Made by a program: the position numbers and the translations under genes. Below the pieces are notes generated by a model, which ran no database searches, had not been told where the DNA came from, and saw nothing but the letters and a program-made list of their open reading frames with translations. DNA of 62,500 nucleotides from Rhodobacterales bacterium HTCC2255 (GTDB lineage: Bacteria > Pseudomonadota > Alphaproteobacteria > Rhodobacterales > Rhodobacteraceae): the NCBI GenBank assembly GCA_000153745.1, contig DS022282.1, forward strand, positions 1,135,066 through 1,197,565. Direction: 5' to 3'. Positions 9,277-17,144 of this stretch are shown one piece after another (the stretch's first letter is position 1; each line of letters starts with the position of its first letter).

Positions 9277-9310
9277 TACGCCTTGAAGCATAACAGTCAT
9301 TACTCTTAAA

Positions 9311-10039
9311 TTATTTTTTTGAGAATAGCCAAAAATATAAAAAGGCTGGCAAAAAATTACTCATTCTAAAAATTAAAGAAAACATTACTGGGAAATTAGT
9401 TTGAAAGCGGTTTCTTTGCATTGCACGTATCACATGCTTGGCAGCATCTTCTGCTGTCATTATGAAAGGCATTTTGAAATTATTTTTTTCTGTAAGCCGG
9501 GTTTTTATAAATCCAGGGTTTATTAGTTGAACTTTAATATTAGCTTTATATAAATCAGCTTTAATATTCTCGGCCAAATGCATCATTCCAGCTTTTGATG
9601 CGCCATATCCAATTGCGTTTGGTAATCCTCGAAATCCTGAAAGGCTACCAATCATTACAACATGGCCATAATTTTGAGCAATAAATTTTGGAACCACTAA
9701 CCCTAAGACCCTTGCTGCTCCTGTAAAATTAATTGCAATCATTTTATCAACTTCATCAATATTCCATGATGTAGAATTCAGTGGGGTATAATCTCCTGCC
9801 GCATATACGATTCCATCAATTTTCCCTACTGCTTTAAATGCTTTTCTAACTGAATTTATATCAAGAACATCAAGAGATATTACCTCTGCTTTTGTCCGCA
9901 AACTTAATTCATCTAATCTAACCTTATTGCGCGCACTAACTACTAGCTCAACACCCAGATTTGAAAGCTGTATCGCAAGCTCACGCCCCAAACCTTCTGA
10001 AGCTCCAATAATCCAGTATTTTTTCCCGTTTAATTTCAT
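9311..10039 (-). CDS. short-chain dehydrogenase/reductase (last gene of the sigma/ChrR-linked operon)
   Basis: A 242-residue classical SDR. The cofactor motif is a variant GASEGLG (12-18), the catalytic residues are Ser132/Ser134, Tyr145 and Lys149 (YGASK), and NPGFIKT follows. The substrate cannot be read from sequence. Its start overlaps the DUF3833 gene by 4 bases, so it is probably translationally coupled in the operon that starts at 14382. SDR genes occur with DUF1365, DUF3833 and a COG2907 oxidoreductase in similar clusters, which suggests lipid or membrane chemistry. That role is inference. Confidence 0.85.
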   Translation of the reverse strand: MKLNGKKYWIIGASEGLGRELAIQLSNLGVELVVSARNKVRLDELSLRTKAEVISLDVLDINSVRKAFKAVGKIDGIVYAAGDYTPLNSTSWNIDEVDKMIAINFTGAARVLGLVVPKFIAQNYGHVVMIGSLSGFRGLPNAIGYGASKAGMMHLAENIKADLYKANIKVQLINPGFIKTRLTEKNNFKMPFIMTAEDAAKHVIRAMQRNRFQTNFPVMFSLIFRMSNFLPAFLYFWLFSKK

Positions 10040-10602
10040 TTATCAATTTTACGCATATTGGCTACCAGTTCACCAACCTTTAGGCCAAATTTTCGAAATT
10101 GAGATCTATTTATTATAGTACCATTTTCCATTAAATATAACCAATCAACCGTATTTAAAACATAACTACCTGCAGATTTTGGCAGTTTTATATTATAACA
10201 TAATCGCACTCCACTACCGGATTGTTTACCTCTACCTGTTCCAATAATATCGGGCGCAGTTGCCTCGATTAATCCGTCATTACTATTTACTTTCAAGTCC
10301 CAAACACGTTCTAATGTATCACCATTATCATAAGAGAAAGACTCGGTCATATGGCCGATGTTGCCCTTCCATTTAGCATGCATGTGAGCAACAAACCTTG
10401 TATTTACTCTGCCAAAAGGGCCATAAATCACTCCTTCGCAAATCATATCTCCGCAAAGCCTTTCACGTATATCAAATTCAGTACCTTGATGCGCATAATG
10501 GTCAGGATCTTGAGAAAGAAATCCTAATTTTATACTACAAAACCAAATTATGAATAGCGCTAAAATTGTACCAAACAGCAAGGTTGAAAACAATAAAGAC
10601 AT
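10036..10602 (-). CDS. DUF3833 family protein, membrane-anchored
   Basis: A 188-residue protein with one N-terminal hydrophobic segment (about 1-26) followed by a beta-rich domain. The FDIRERLCGDMICEGVIYG and ENGTIINRSQFRKFGLKV segments are those I associate with DUF3833. The function is unknown. It is typically found in clusters with COG2907 FAD enzymes and DUF1365 proteins, as here, and may act on or carry lipids at the membrane. It overlaps the SDR gene downstream and starts directly after the MFS gene. Confidence 0.82.
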   Translation of the reverse strand: MSLLFSTLLFGTILALFIIWFCSIKLGFLSQDPDHYAHQGTEFDIRERLCGDMICEGVIYGPFGRVNTRFVAHMHAKWKGNIGHMTESFSYDNGDTLERVWDLKVNSNDGLIEATAPDIIGTGRGKQSGSGVRLCYNIKLPKSAGSYVLNTVDWLYLMENGTIINRSQFRKFGLKVGELVANMRKIDK

Positions 10603-11823
10603 TTAAATCTCCTTTAAATAATTTGACGAGAGCATCATCACAGCCCCTAACTTTAAAATGCAGGGAAGCCCTGCATAAAGTAGCGTTAGCGTCCAAAGTG
10701 CTTCTCCAGTATTTATCTCGATTGTAGAAAATCCAGCCCAATCTAAAATAGGTAAAACAAAAGCAGCAGCAACCGCTAGTGTAAACTTAGCGCAAAAACT
10801 CCAAACTCCAAAAGCTTGCCCAGCAGTAACCCCAATATGATCTATCCTGCGAGCAAAAACTGCAGGTAATATTGTCATATCAGCACCTAATGTAAAACCA
10901 GAAAGGGCACAAACTATAGCAAATGCTAAATAGTCTCCTGCACTTAAACTTAAAACATATGCAAAAATAAAAATTGATGACAGCATTGCAAACAAAAGTA
11001 TATTCTTAGCGGAAAAATACTTACCTAATTTACCCCAAATTGGAACTGATAATGCTGCAGAAATAAAAAACACCACCAGGAATAATCCAGCCGGAAATTT
11101 GGGCCCAAGACAATACTCAACGAAAAATAAAAACAAGGTTGTAGTTATTGCAAGAGGCGCAGCATTTAATAGTGCAATTATAATTAACCGACGCAATACT
11201 TGATCTTCAAAAATAATCTTTAAATTACTTTTAGGCAATATACTGATCTGCCATTCTTTTGACATTAGAATAATGGAAATTAATACAACCACAGCAAATG
11301 ATATTGAAAACCAAGCCATATTTTTTTCTATCTCAAAGTATGTAAATATAACTGGAAGCACAGAAGCTAAACATACTCCTACTAAACCTCCAGTCTCTCG
11401 CCACACAGCTAATTTTATATGCCCCCTTTGTCCAAGACTTTTGGCTTTGAGCACACCTTGCGAATAAAATAAAATTGATAAGACAGAAAAACTAGAAAAT
11501 AAAAATATCATGCAAATAACAAACCAAACTAAAGGATTACCTATTGCAGTAATAGAAAATGTAGCCACCATTGAAATTGCAATAGTGAGTCCCATTACTT
11601 TCACCAAAGAGCTACGACATATTTTCACAACGTCTAAACCCCAACCAATTAATGGGTCTTGAATGAAATCAAGACATCTGAGGACTAGGAGTGTTACTCC
11701 AATTATCGTTAATGAAATGTCATAATTATCTAAAAAATATTTAGGCGCATGTAAATAGATTGGCAAACCAGCAAATGCGAGCATTCCTGCAAAAAAGCTG
11801 TATTTGATTAAACTAAGATTCAT
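10603..11823 (-). CDS. MFS transporter (GPH/MFS_2-like) of the sigma/ChrR-linked operon
   Basis: A 406-residue membrane protein with about 12 hydrophobic spans, including an early RCLDFIQDPLIGWGLD segment resembling the melibiose-type GPH branch of the major facilitator superfamily. The substrate is unknown. Its 3' end abuts DUF3833 and its first base coincides with the last base of the chalcone-isomerase-like gene stop, so the operon is fully packed. Transporters of this type recur in ChrR-linked lipid clusters, so lysolipid or fatty-acid-related transport is possible; that is inference. Confidence 0.8.
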   Translation of the reverse strand: MNLSLIKYSFFAGMLAFAGLPIYLHAPKYFLDNYDISLTIIGVTLLVLRCLDFIQDPLIGWGLDVVKICRSSLVKVMGLTIAISMVATFSITAIGNPLVWFVICMIFLFSSFSVLSILFYSQGVLKAKSLGQRGHIKLAVWRETGGLVGVCLASVLPVIFTYFEIEKNMAWFSISFAVVVLISIILMSKEWQISILPKSNLKIIFEDQVLRRLIIIALLNAAPLAITTTLFLFFVEYCLGPKFPAGLFLVVFFISAALSVPIWGKLGKYFSAKNILLFAMLSSIFIFAYVLSLSAGDYLAFAIVCALSGFTLGADMTILPAVFARRIDHIGVTAGQAFGVWSFCAKFTLAVAAAFVLPILDWAGFSTIEINTGEALWTLTLLYAGLPCILKLGAVMMLSSNYLKEI

Positions 11824-12347
11824 TATTGCAATCCTTGCAAACGCAATGATCCTTGAACATCACGTGTGTTATTACCAAGCCAAATACTAAAAAAACTTTT
11901 GCGTATATTTATCATCTCAAGATTACATTGTTGTTTTCCATTATGAAAAAAAATAATATTATCTTTAGAATTTGCTAGTGCAGTAATTCTATCACCTGAA
12001 GATACATCAACGAAACAATTTGATAACAAATCAATCAACACTTTCTCGTTTTCAACTGTCAAAGCTTCAATTCTGTTGATTTCATTAATTGTGGATTTTA
12101 TTAGCGTCTTTTCTTTAAAGCTTCTCAAATATGTGAGCGTTAAAGCATAAGTACCTTCAATATCAAAAGGTTCAGTATCTGGAGTATACAGTGTTCCTCT
12201 ATATAACGATATTCCAAAAAAAGAGGTGACTGTTTCACCTTGTTTATTCCACTCTTCATGTATTCTTTCTGAACTTTGTGCGAGTAATATTTGTGTTGAA
12301 GCGTTTAGAATAATGATAAAAAATACAATTATATACTTTATCATCAT
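11823..12347 (-). CDS. chalcone isomerase-like exported protein
   Basis: A 174-residue protein with an N-terminal signal peptide (about 1-23, cleavage near LAQ). The mature part shows the bacterial chalcone-isomerase-like pattern: FFGISLYRGTLYTP, YALTLTYLRSF, DVSSGDRITA and FFSIWLGNNTR near the C-terminus. Plant relatives include fatty-acid-binding proteins, so a periplasmic lipid-binding role is possible; a flavonoid reaction is unlikely. It overlaps DUF1365 by 4 bases at its start and abuts the MFS gene. Confidence 0.78.
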   Translation of the reverse strand: MMIKYIIVFFIIILNASTQILLAQSSERIHEEWNKQGETVTSFFGISLYRGTLYTPDTEPFDIEGTYALTLTYLRSFKEKTLIKSTINEINRIEALTVENEKVLIDLLSNCFVDVSSGDRITALANSKDNIIFFHNGKQQCNLEMINIRKSFFSIWLGNNTRDVQGSLRLQGLQ

Positions 12348-13102
12348 GAGATGTCCTTACTATTAGGTATTGGTCTTTTTTTGAAGGTCGCACCTTTAAA
12401 TTTCAGCTTTATTGCTTGCCAATGTATTAGGGCTAATACTCGTATAGACCCGAAGGGCCTCAGTAATACTGCTTTTAGGATAGATTTATTTGTTAATTTT
12501 TGCCGAAATCCAGAAAAAGTAGCTAATACACCTTTATCCTTATTCCTAAAATCAATCCAAATACCTACAAATTTGTCTGTAATATCAAAACGAAATTTAT
12601 ATTCGCCTGACATTTCCTGAAATGGCGAAACATGAAGTACTTTTCTGGCTGTTAATGTCTGTTCTTTTTTTATTACAGACATATCATCATGATGACACAA
12701 ATAACTATGCCTATCACCAAATGTATTACTTACTTCAGCTATAACTAATCTCAAATTATCAGATTTATCGTATATCATCCAAAAACTGACTGGATTAAAA
12801 ACATGATTAAATATTCTTGGTTGAGCTAAAAGTAAAACTTTACCATTAACCAAATCGTTAAAACCAAATTCTAATAAAACTTTATGAACCCAATCTAATC
12901 CGCATTCAGGATAAGATAAGCTACCATAATCATTGTCATATAATGCTACTAAGTTTTTTTTATTCCTAGAGTATAGAATTGGACCATTCATAATTTTCAT
13001 ATCAGTTAATATATAATCAACCCCATAAGAAAAATTATTTTTTATATTTCCATGTCTACCATGAAATGTTTGGCCATGAATATGATCTAAAACTGGGATC
13101 AT
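12344..13102 (-). CDS. DUF1365 family protein, possible fatty-acid-modifying partner
   Basis: A 252-residue protein of the DUF1365 (COG3496) family. The N-terminal HGQTFHGRHGNIKNNFSYGV segment, the FNPVSFWMIYD segment and the VSPFQEMSGEYKF segment are characteristic. It overlaps the FAD oxidoreductase gene by 4 bases; the two families are nearly always adjacent. In Rhodobacter sphaeroides, genes of this type under the RpoE/ChrR system take part in furan fatty acid synthesis (enzymes named UfaD and UfaO); which protein has which name I cannot verify here. No signal peptide is seen. Confidence 0.85.
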   Translation of the reverse strand: MIPVLDHIHGQTFHGRHGNIKNNFSYGVDYILTDMKIMNGPILYSRNKKNLVALYDNDYGSLSYPECGLDWVHKVLLEFGFNDLVNGKVLLLAQPRIFNHVFNPVSFWMIYDKSDNLRLVIAEVSNTFGDRHSYLCHHDDMSVIKKEQTLTARKVLHVSPFQEMSGEYKFRFDITDKFVGIWIDFRNKDKGVLATFSGFRQKLTNKSILKAVLLRPFGSIRVLALIHWQAIKLKFKGATFKKRPIPNSKDIS

Positions 13103-14382
13103 ACAGATACCATTCCAATATTTTCAAGTATGTCTACTGCACTTGAATACCCATCCTCATGAAATCCATTACGAAGCCAAGCGCCACAGTACCAAGTATT
13201 ATTTCTTCCCTGAATTGTATTAAATTTTTCTTGAGCAGAAAGTGCCTCTCGATCGAAAACTGGGTGCATAAAAGTTTTTTGATCATAAATCAGTTCTTGT
13301 TTAATTTCTCTGTTAGGATTTAAGGATTGAAAAAAATTTTCATCGCCAGATATAGGTTGTAACCTATTCATCCAATAGCTTACTCCAACAGGATTTGAAT
13401 TATCAAGTTCATCTGAAGCGTAAACCCATGATGACCAACAGCGTTTACGTTTAGGCATTACAATTGTATCTGAGTGAAGGTAAGCTTGGTTTTTTTGGTA
13501 TTTAATCGCTGAAAGTAACTTTACCTCTTCATCAGATGGGTTCTCTAACATTTTAAGAGACTGATCAGAGTGACTAGCCATCACAACACTATCGAATTTC
13601 TTCCACTCATCCGAAAAAGTACGTATCTCTACACCAGCTGGAGTTCTTCTAACACCCTGAACCACAGACCCAGTATGGATTTTTACACCCCGTTTAAGCA
13701 TATCTTTTTCAAGAAGTTTAACATATTCAATCGATCCACCTCTAACAGTATACCATTGATGATGCCCAGATGCTGCCAATAAGTTATGATTTTTAAAAAA
13801 CCGTATGAGTGCTTCAGCGGGAAAATTTAGCATTTGACCCAATGAAGCTGACCAAATTGCGCCACTAAAGGGTAGTATATAATAGTCCCTAAACCAATCT
13901 CCAGTACCTATTTTTGCAAGCAAATCTCTCAGTGTCATATCTGGACCTTCAAGAGCATTTTCAGCATTTTTATTGAATTTAATAATATCCATTATCATTT
14001 TGTGATATTTTGGTCGTATTAAATTTAGACGCTGGCCATATAATGAATTTAGTGTTCTTAAAGCATATTCAAAATCGCCTGATAGCGCAGATACACCAAA
14101 ACTCATATCACTTTTAACAACTGGCACATCTAGCGACTCAAACAATTGCGCCATTCTTGGATAATTTGCATAGTTAAAAACTATAAAACCAGTATCTACA
14201 GGTTTATCCATATTTGATCCGGCTAGTACAGTTCTTGCATGTCCACCAATTCGTTTCTCTGCTTCAAATAGTGTAACATTGTGAGATTTTGCCAATAGAT
14301 GAGCCGCTCCCATACCTGATATGCCAGCGCCAATTACGGCAATATTTTTTTTTGATTGTGTGTGAGGGAATTCAAAAGGCAT
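13099..14382 (-). CDS. FAD-dependent amine oxidase/desaturase-like protein (COG2907), first gene of the operon
   Basis: A 427-residue flavoprotein with a Rossmann motif VIGAGISGMGAAH (16-28), the EAEKRIGGHA segment and a C-terminal FAD segment AWLRNGFHEDGYSS. The family resembles carotenoid and fatty-acid desaturase-type flavoproteins, so an acyl chain of a membrane lipid is a plausible substrate. It is the first of six overlapping genes and lies about 20 bases downstream of a predicted ECF promoter that faces the divergent sigma gene. No methyltransferase of the Cfa type, which often accompanies this cluster, is present in the window. Confidence 0.87.
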   Translation of the reverse strand: MPFEFPHTQSKKNIAVIGAGISGMGAAHLLAKSHNVTLFEAEKRIGGHARTVLAGSNMDKPVDTGFIVFNYANYPRMAQLFESLDVPVVKSDMSFGVSALSGDFEYALRTLNSLYGQRLNLIRPKYHKMIMDIIKFNKNAENALEGPDMTLRDLLAKIGTGDWFRDYYILPFSGAIWSASLGQMLNFPAEALIRFFKNHNLLAASGHHQWYTVRGGSIEYVKLLEKDMLKRGVKIHTGSVVQGVRRTPAGVEIRTFSDEWKKFDSVVMASHSDQSLKMLENPSDEEVKLLSAIKYQKNQAYLHSDTIVMPKRKRCWSSWVYASDELDNSNPVGVSYWMNRLQPISGDENFFQSLNPNREIKQELIYDQKTFMHPVFDREALSAQEKFNTIQGRNNTWYCGAWLRNGFHEDGYSSAVDILENIGMVSV

Positions 14383-14406
14383 GAAAAATCCAATTAAGAG
14401 TTGTTA

Positions 14407-14436
14407 TTACTACGCACTGTTATTCTAAATAGATCA
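14407..14436 (-). promoter_or_regulatory. ECF sigma promoter for the six-gene lipid operon
   Basis: On the minus strand TGATCT (14436-14431) is followed by an 18-base spacer ending in TGCG and then TAGTAA; the CGTA core is at 14414-14411. The same elements occur in the divergent promoter for the sigma gene. They match what I recall of the ECF11 (RpoE/ChrR) target pattern, TGATC at -35 and CGTA at -10. Transcription would begin about 20 bases before the FAD oxidoreductase start. Confidence 0.7.
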
Positions 14437-14453
14437 TTTATGAGAATAAAAAA

Positions 14454-14481
14454 TGATCTAAAAAGAAAAATGCTGCGTAAA
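14454..14481 (+). promoter_or_regulatory. ECF sigma promoter for the sigma/ChrR genes (autoregulation)
   Basis: TGATCT (14454-14459), an 18-base spacer ending in TGCG and TAAATA (CGTA at 14476-14479) repeat the pattern of the divergent promoter. The two -35 elements form an inverted repeat 17 bases apart. The predicted start of transcription falls almost on the first ATG of the sigma gene, so translation is either leaderless or begins further downstream. Confidence 0.68.
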
Positions 14482-14487
14482 TAGTAT

Positions 14488-15135
14488 ATGTTAGATTTAC
14501 CAGATTATATCAATCAAGACTTTGAAGTACCCAATCGTTACTCTATGATACCACTATGTTCAAAAGGGATACTTTCCAAAGTGATAATCAAAAATGAAAT
14601 AAATTCAGCTGATCACTGGGCAAAGTGTATTCTCTCAGTGTCCTCAGAAAAAGATGAAGAAGCATTTTCAAGTTTATTTACTCATTTTGCCCCTCGGATT
14701 AAATCGTTTTTAATGAAAAGTGGCACAGGAGCCGTAACTGCTGAGGAATGCGCTCAAGAAACAATGGTCACAGTATGGCATAAAGCTCATTTATTTGACC
14801 CTACAAGAGCAGCTGCATCGACGTGGATTTTTACTATTGCACGAAATAAACGCATTGACGCAGCTCGACGAAATAACCGCCCTGAACCAGAAGATTTACC
14901 TTGGGGAAATGATCCCGAACCAGACGCTTCTGATATAATTATCATACAAGAAGAGACAACATTATTGGCTCAAGCTGTTAAAGATTTACCATCAAAACAA
15001 CGTTCTATTGTTGAAAGAGCATTTTATGCCGATTTGTCGCACCAAGAAATTGCAGACGAAACTGGATTACCCCTTGGCACAATTAAATCTCGAATTAGAT
15101 TAGCTCTACAACGTCTTAGACATAATATGAAATGA
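14488..15135 (+). CDS. rpoE: ECF RNA polymerase sigma factor, RpoE/ChrR type (ECF11-like)
   Basis: A cytoplasmic transcription factor of up to 215 residues. Region 2 covers about 60-130 (FTHFAPRIKSFLMKSG, ECAQETMVTVWHK, STWIFTIARNKRIDAARR) and region 4 about 160-215 (LPSKQRSIVERAFYADLSHQE, GTIKSRIRLALQRLR). It should direct transcription of singlet-oxygen/membrane-stress genes when released by ChrR. The first ATG gives about 30-40 residues more than the R. sphaeroides protein as I recall it, and lies at the predicted transcription start; ATG at 14545 or GTG at 14581 are alternative starts. chrR follows after 7 bases. Confidence 0.9.
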   Translation: MLDLPDYINQDFEVPNRYSMIPLCSKGILSKVIIKNEINSADHWAKCILSVSSEKDEEAFSSLFTHFAPRIKSFLMKSGTGAVTAEECAQETMVTVWHKAHLFDPTRAAASTWIFTIARNKRIDAARRNNRPEPEDLPWGNDPEPDASDIIIIQEETTLLAQAVKDLPSKQRSIVERAFYADLSHQEIADETGLPLGTIKSRIRLALQRLRHNMK

Positions 15136-15142
15136 ACTGAAC

Positions 15143-15787
15143 ATGACAATTAAACATCACCTTAATGAAAAGTTATTAATGAGTTACGCTGCAGGAATAC
15201 TTCCTGAAGCATTTAATCTTGTTGTTGCAACACAAATGTCAATAAGTGATGAAGCAAGGGCTCGTCTAGCTAGTTACGAAGCAATTGGTGGTGGTATTTT
15301 GGAAGAAACAGAAAAAGTGGAAATGAGCCCAAATTCTCTTCAGGATGTTTTCAACAAAATAAAATCAGCAAAAACTAAGAAGTTCAATGCACCAAAAATG
15401 GTTGAAGGTGTTTTTCCAGAACCTTTGAAAAAATATGCAGGGAAAGAACTAGGCTCAGTCAAATGGAAAAACATTGGTCGAGGTGTAAAACAATCAATTC
15501 TAAAAACAGACAGTGATGCAAGTGCAAGGTTATTATATATTCCAGCAGGAACAGCTATGCCTAACCATAGCCACAATGGTTTGGAAATGACGTTGGTATT
15601 AAAAGGTTCATTTCATGATGAGAAAGATTTATTTAAACGTGGTGATATCGAAATTGGAGACCAAGATCTTCACCACAATCCAACTGCATCTAATGACGGG
15701 CCGTGCATTTGCTTGGTTGCATCTGACGCTTCATTAAGATTTAAATCTATTATTCCAAGGTTATTACAGCCATTTTTTAAGATTTAG
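15143..15787 (+). CDS. chrR: ChrR-like anti-sigma factor, zinc ligands of the anti-sigma domain mostly missing
   Basis: A 214-residue two-domain regulator. The N-terminal anti-sigma domain begins KHHLNEKLLMSYAAG and should bind the sigma factor upstream. The C-terminal cupin keeps the probable metal ligands His142, His144, Glu148 and His177/178 and the cysteines 188 and 190. In R. sphaeroides ChrR the anti-sigma zinc is held by His6, His31, Cys35 and Cys38; with no gap these positions here are His6, Gln31, Ser35 and Ala38. The protein therefore probably folds without that zinc or is regulated differently. The gene follows the sigma gene by 7 bases and its 3' end overlaps the convergent DUF3422 gene by 11 bases. 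Confidence 0.9.
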   Translation: MTIKHHLNEKLLMSYAAGILPEAFNLVVATQMSISDEARARLASYEAIGGGILEETEKVEMSPNSLQDVFNKIKSAKTKKFNAPKMVEGVFPEPLKKYAGKELGSVKWKNIGRGVKQSILKTDSDASARLLYIPAGTAMPNHSHNGLEMTLVLKGSFHDEKDLFKRGDIEIGDQDLHHNPTASNDGPCICLVASDASLRFKSIIPRLLQPFFKI

Positions 15788-17051
15788 TTAAATGTCTTCT
15801 CACTCTTCGCACCATATATAATACTGAAAAAGCGACGGGTATAACTAGTAAAGCTGTTAGATTATATTTTTCCCATCCTTGGAATACTGCAAGTGGGAAT
15901 AATAAATATGATAACAAATTTACACCGTAATAACTAATAGCAACAACAGATAAGCCTTCAACTGTTTCTTGAAGTCTTAACTGTAACTCTGAACGTTTAT
16001 CCATCTGCTCTAAAAGAGTTCTATTCTGTGCAGCCGTTCTTACATTTACCCTTGTGCTTAGTAAGTCTAAGGCTCTCGAGGCACGATCAGAAATATCCTG
16101 AAGACGTTTCTGTGCGGCTTGACAAGTACGAACTGTTGGACTGAAACGCCTCATCATGAATTCAGAAAATGTTTGTCGGCCAAGAAATCGTTGCTCGCGC
16201 AAAACAAAAATCCTTTGATCTACTAAAGCTGAATAAGCATCACCCGCACCAAAACGGTATGCGTTCTCAGCATTCAAATATTCTATTTCTGATGCAATAG
16301 TCATAAGCGTATCAAGATTTTCTTTATAAGTTCCCGCTCTACCTGAGATCTCTTGAACTGTTGTCGCCAAATCTTTTTCTAATTCTGTTAATCTGGTAAA
16401 CACTTTTTTTGCAATTGGTAAGGTTAACATAGACATTGCACGATAGGTTTCAATTTCTAGTAGCCTTTGCACAATACGCCCAAGCCTGTGTCTTCCCAAC
16501 TGACCGATAGGTAAAACTCCAAAACGAATATATCCATTTTCATCCATTTTAAAATCACTAGCAACTATGGAATTTTTATCTAAAACATATGAAATTGCCA
16601 AGCTTTCGGATTGAAAAGCTGTGTGAAAATTTGTCAAAATATCATGTTCTACTTGTTTTGTTGAAGCTGGTGCAACCACCCTTAACTTTACAGCAGTTAT
16701 AACTTGGCTTGTTAATGAATCTAACCAATTTTTGGGAAAATGATTCACAGCAATATCAGAAAACGGAACCTTTTCTTCTCCATCAAGAAAAATTGTATAT
16801 GTTACAAATTCAGTATGTCGCTCCCACTTTAACGAATATCCACCCAAATCTTGATAATAATGCCCCGAGCCAAGTACATAATCCACTCCACCTAATTCAT
16901 TAGCTAAACTTTGAATATATTTTTCGTCATCATCATTGGATGTAAGTGCTAAAAATATAACTTGGCTTGGCGCGTCCAGTACAGGAAAAGGTCGAGCATG
17001 TAATTCTTTGGATAAACTCTCACGTAAAGGATGGCTTTTAATATTTAACAT
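15777..17051 (-). CDS. DUF3422 family membrane protein
   Basis: A 424-residue protein starting with SHPLRESLSKELHARPFP, the signature I associate with DUF3422. The long central part is soluble with helical, possibly coiled-coil segments (about 210-340), and two C-terminal hydrophobic spans (about 365-385 and 395-412) should anchor it in the inner membrane. The biochemical role is unknown. It converges on chrR with an 11-base overlap of the 3' ends, so the two transcripts would be complementary there. mutL lies 93 bases upstream in the same direction. Confidence 0.85.
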   Translation of the reverse strand: MLNIKSHPLRESLSKELHARPFPVLDAPSQVIFLALTSNDDDEKYIQSLANELGGVDYVLGSGHYYQDLGGYSLKWERHTEFVTYTIFLDGEEKVPFSDIAVNHFPKNWLDSLTSQVITAVKLRVVAPASTKQVEHDILTNFHTAFQSESLAISYVLDKNSIVASDFKMDENGYIRFGVLPIGQLGRHRLGRIVQRLLEIETYRAMSMLTLPIAKKVFTRLTELEKDLATTVQEISGRAGTYKENLDTLMTIASEIEYLNAENAYRFGAGDAYSALVDQRIFVLREQRFLGRQTFSEFMMRRFSPTVRTCQAAQKRLQDISDRASRALDLLSTRVNVRTAAQNRTLLEQMDKRSELQLRLQETVEGLSVVAISYYGVNLLSYLLFPLAVFQGWEKYNLTALLVIPVAFSVLYMVRRVRRHLTKS

Positions 17052-17144
17052 TTCAGCACCTTTTCATAACATAATAAATTTAATTATTTTTATTATAAGT
17101 TCATAGATTACGATTTGTCTCGTATAAATTTAAATAAGTCATAA

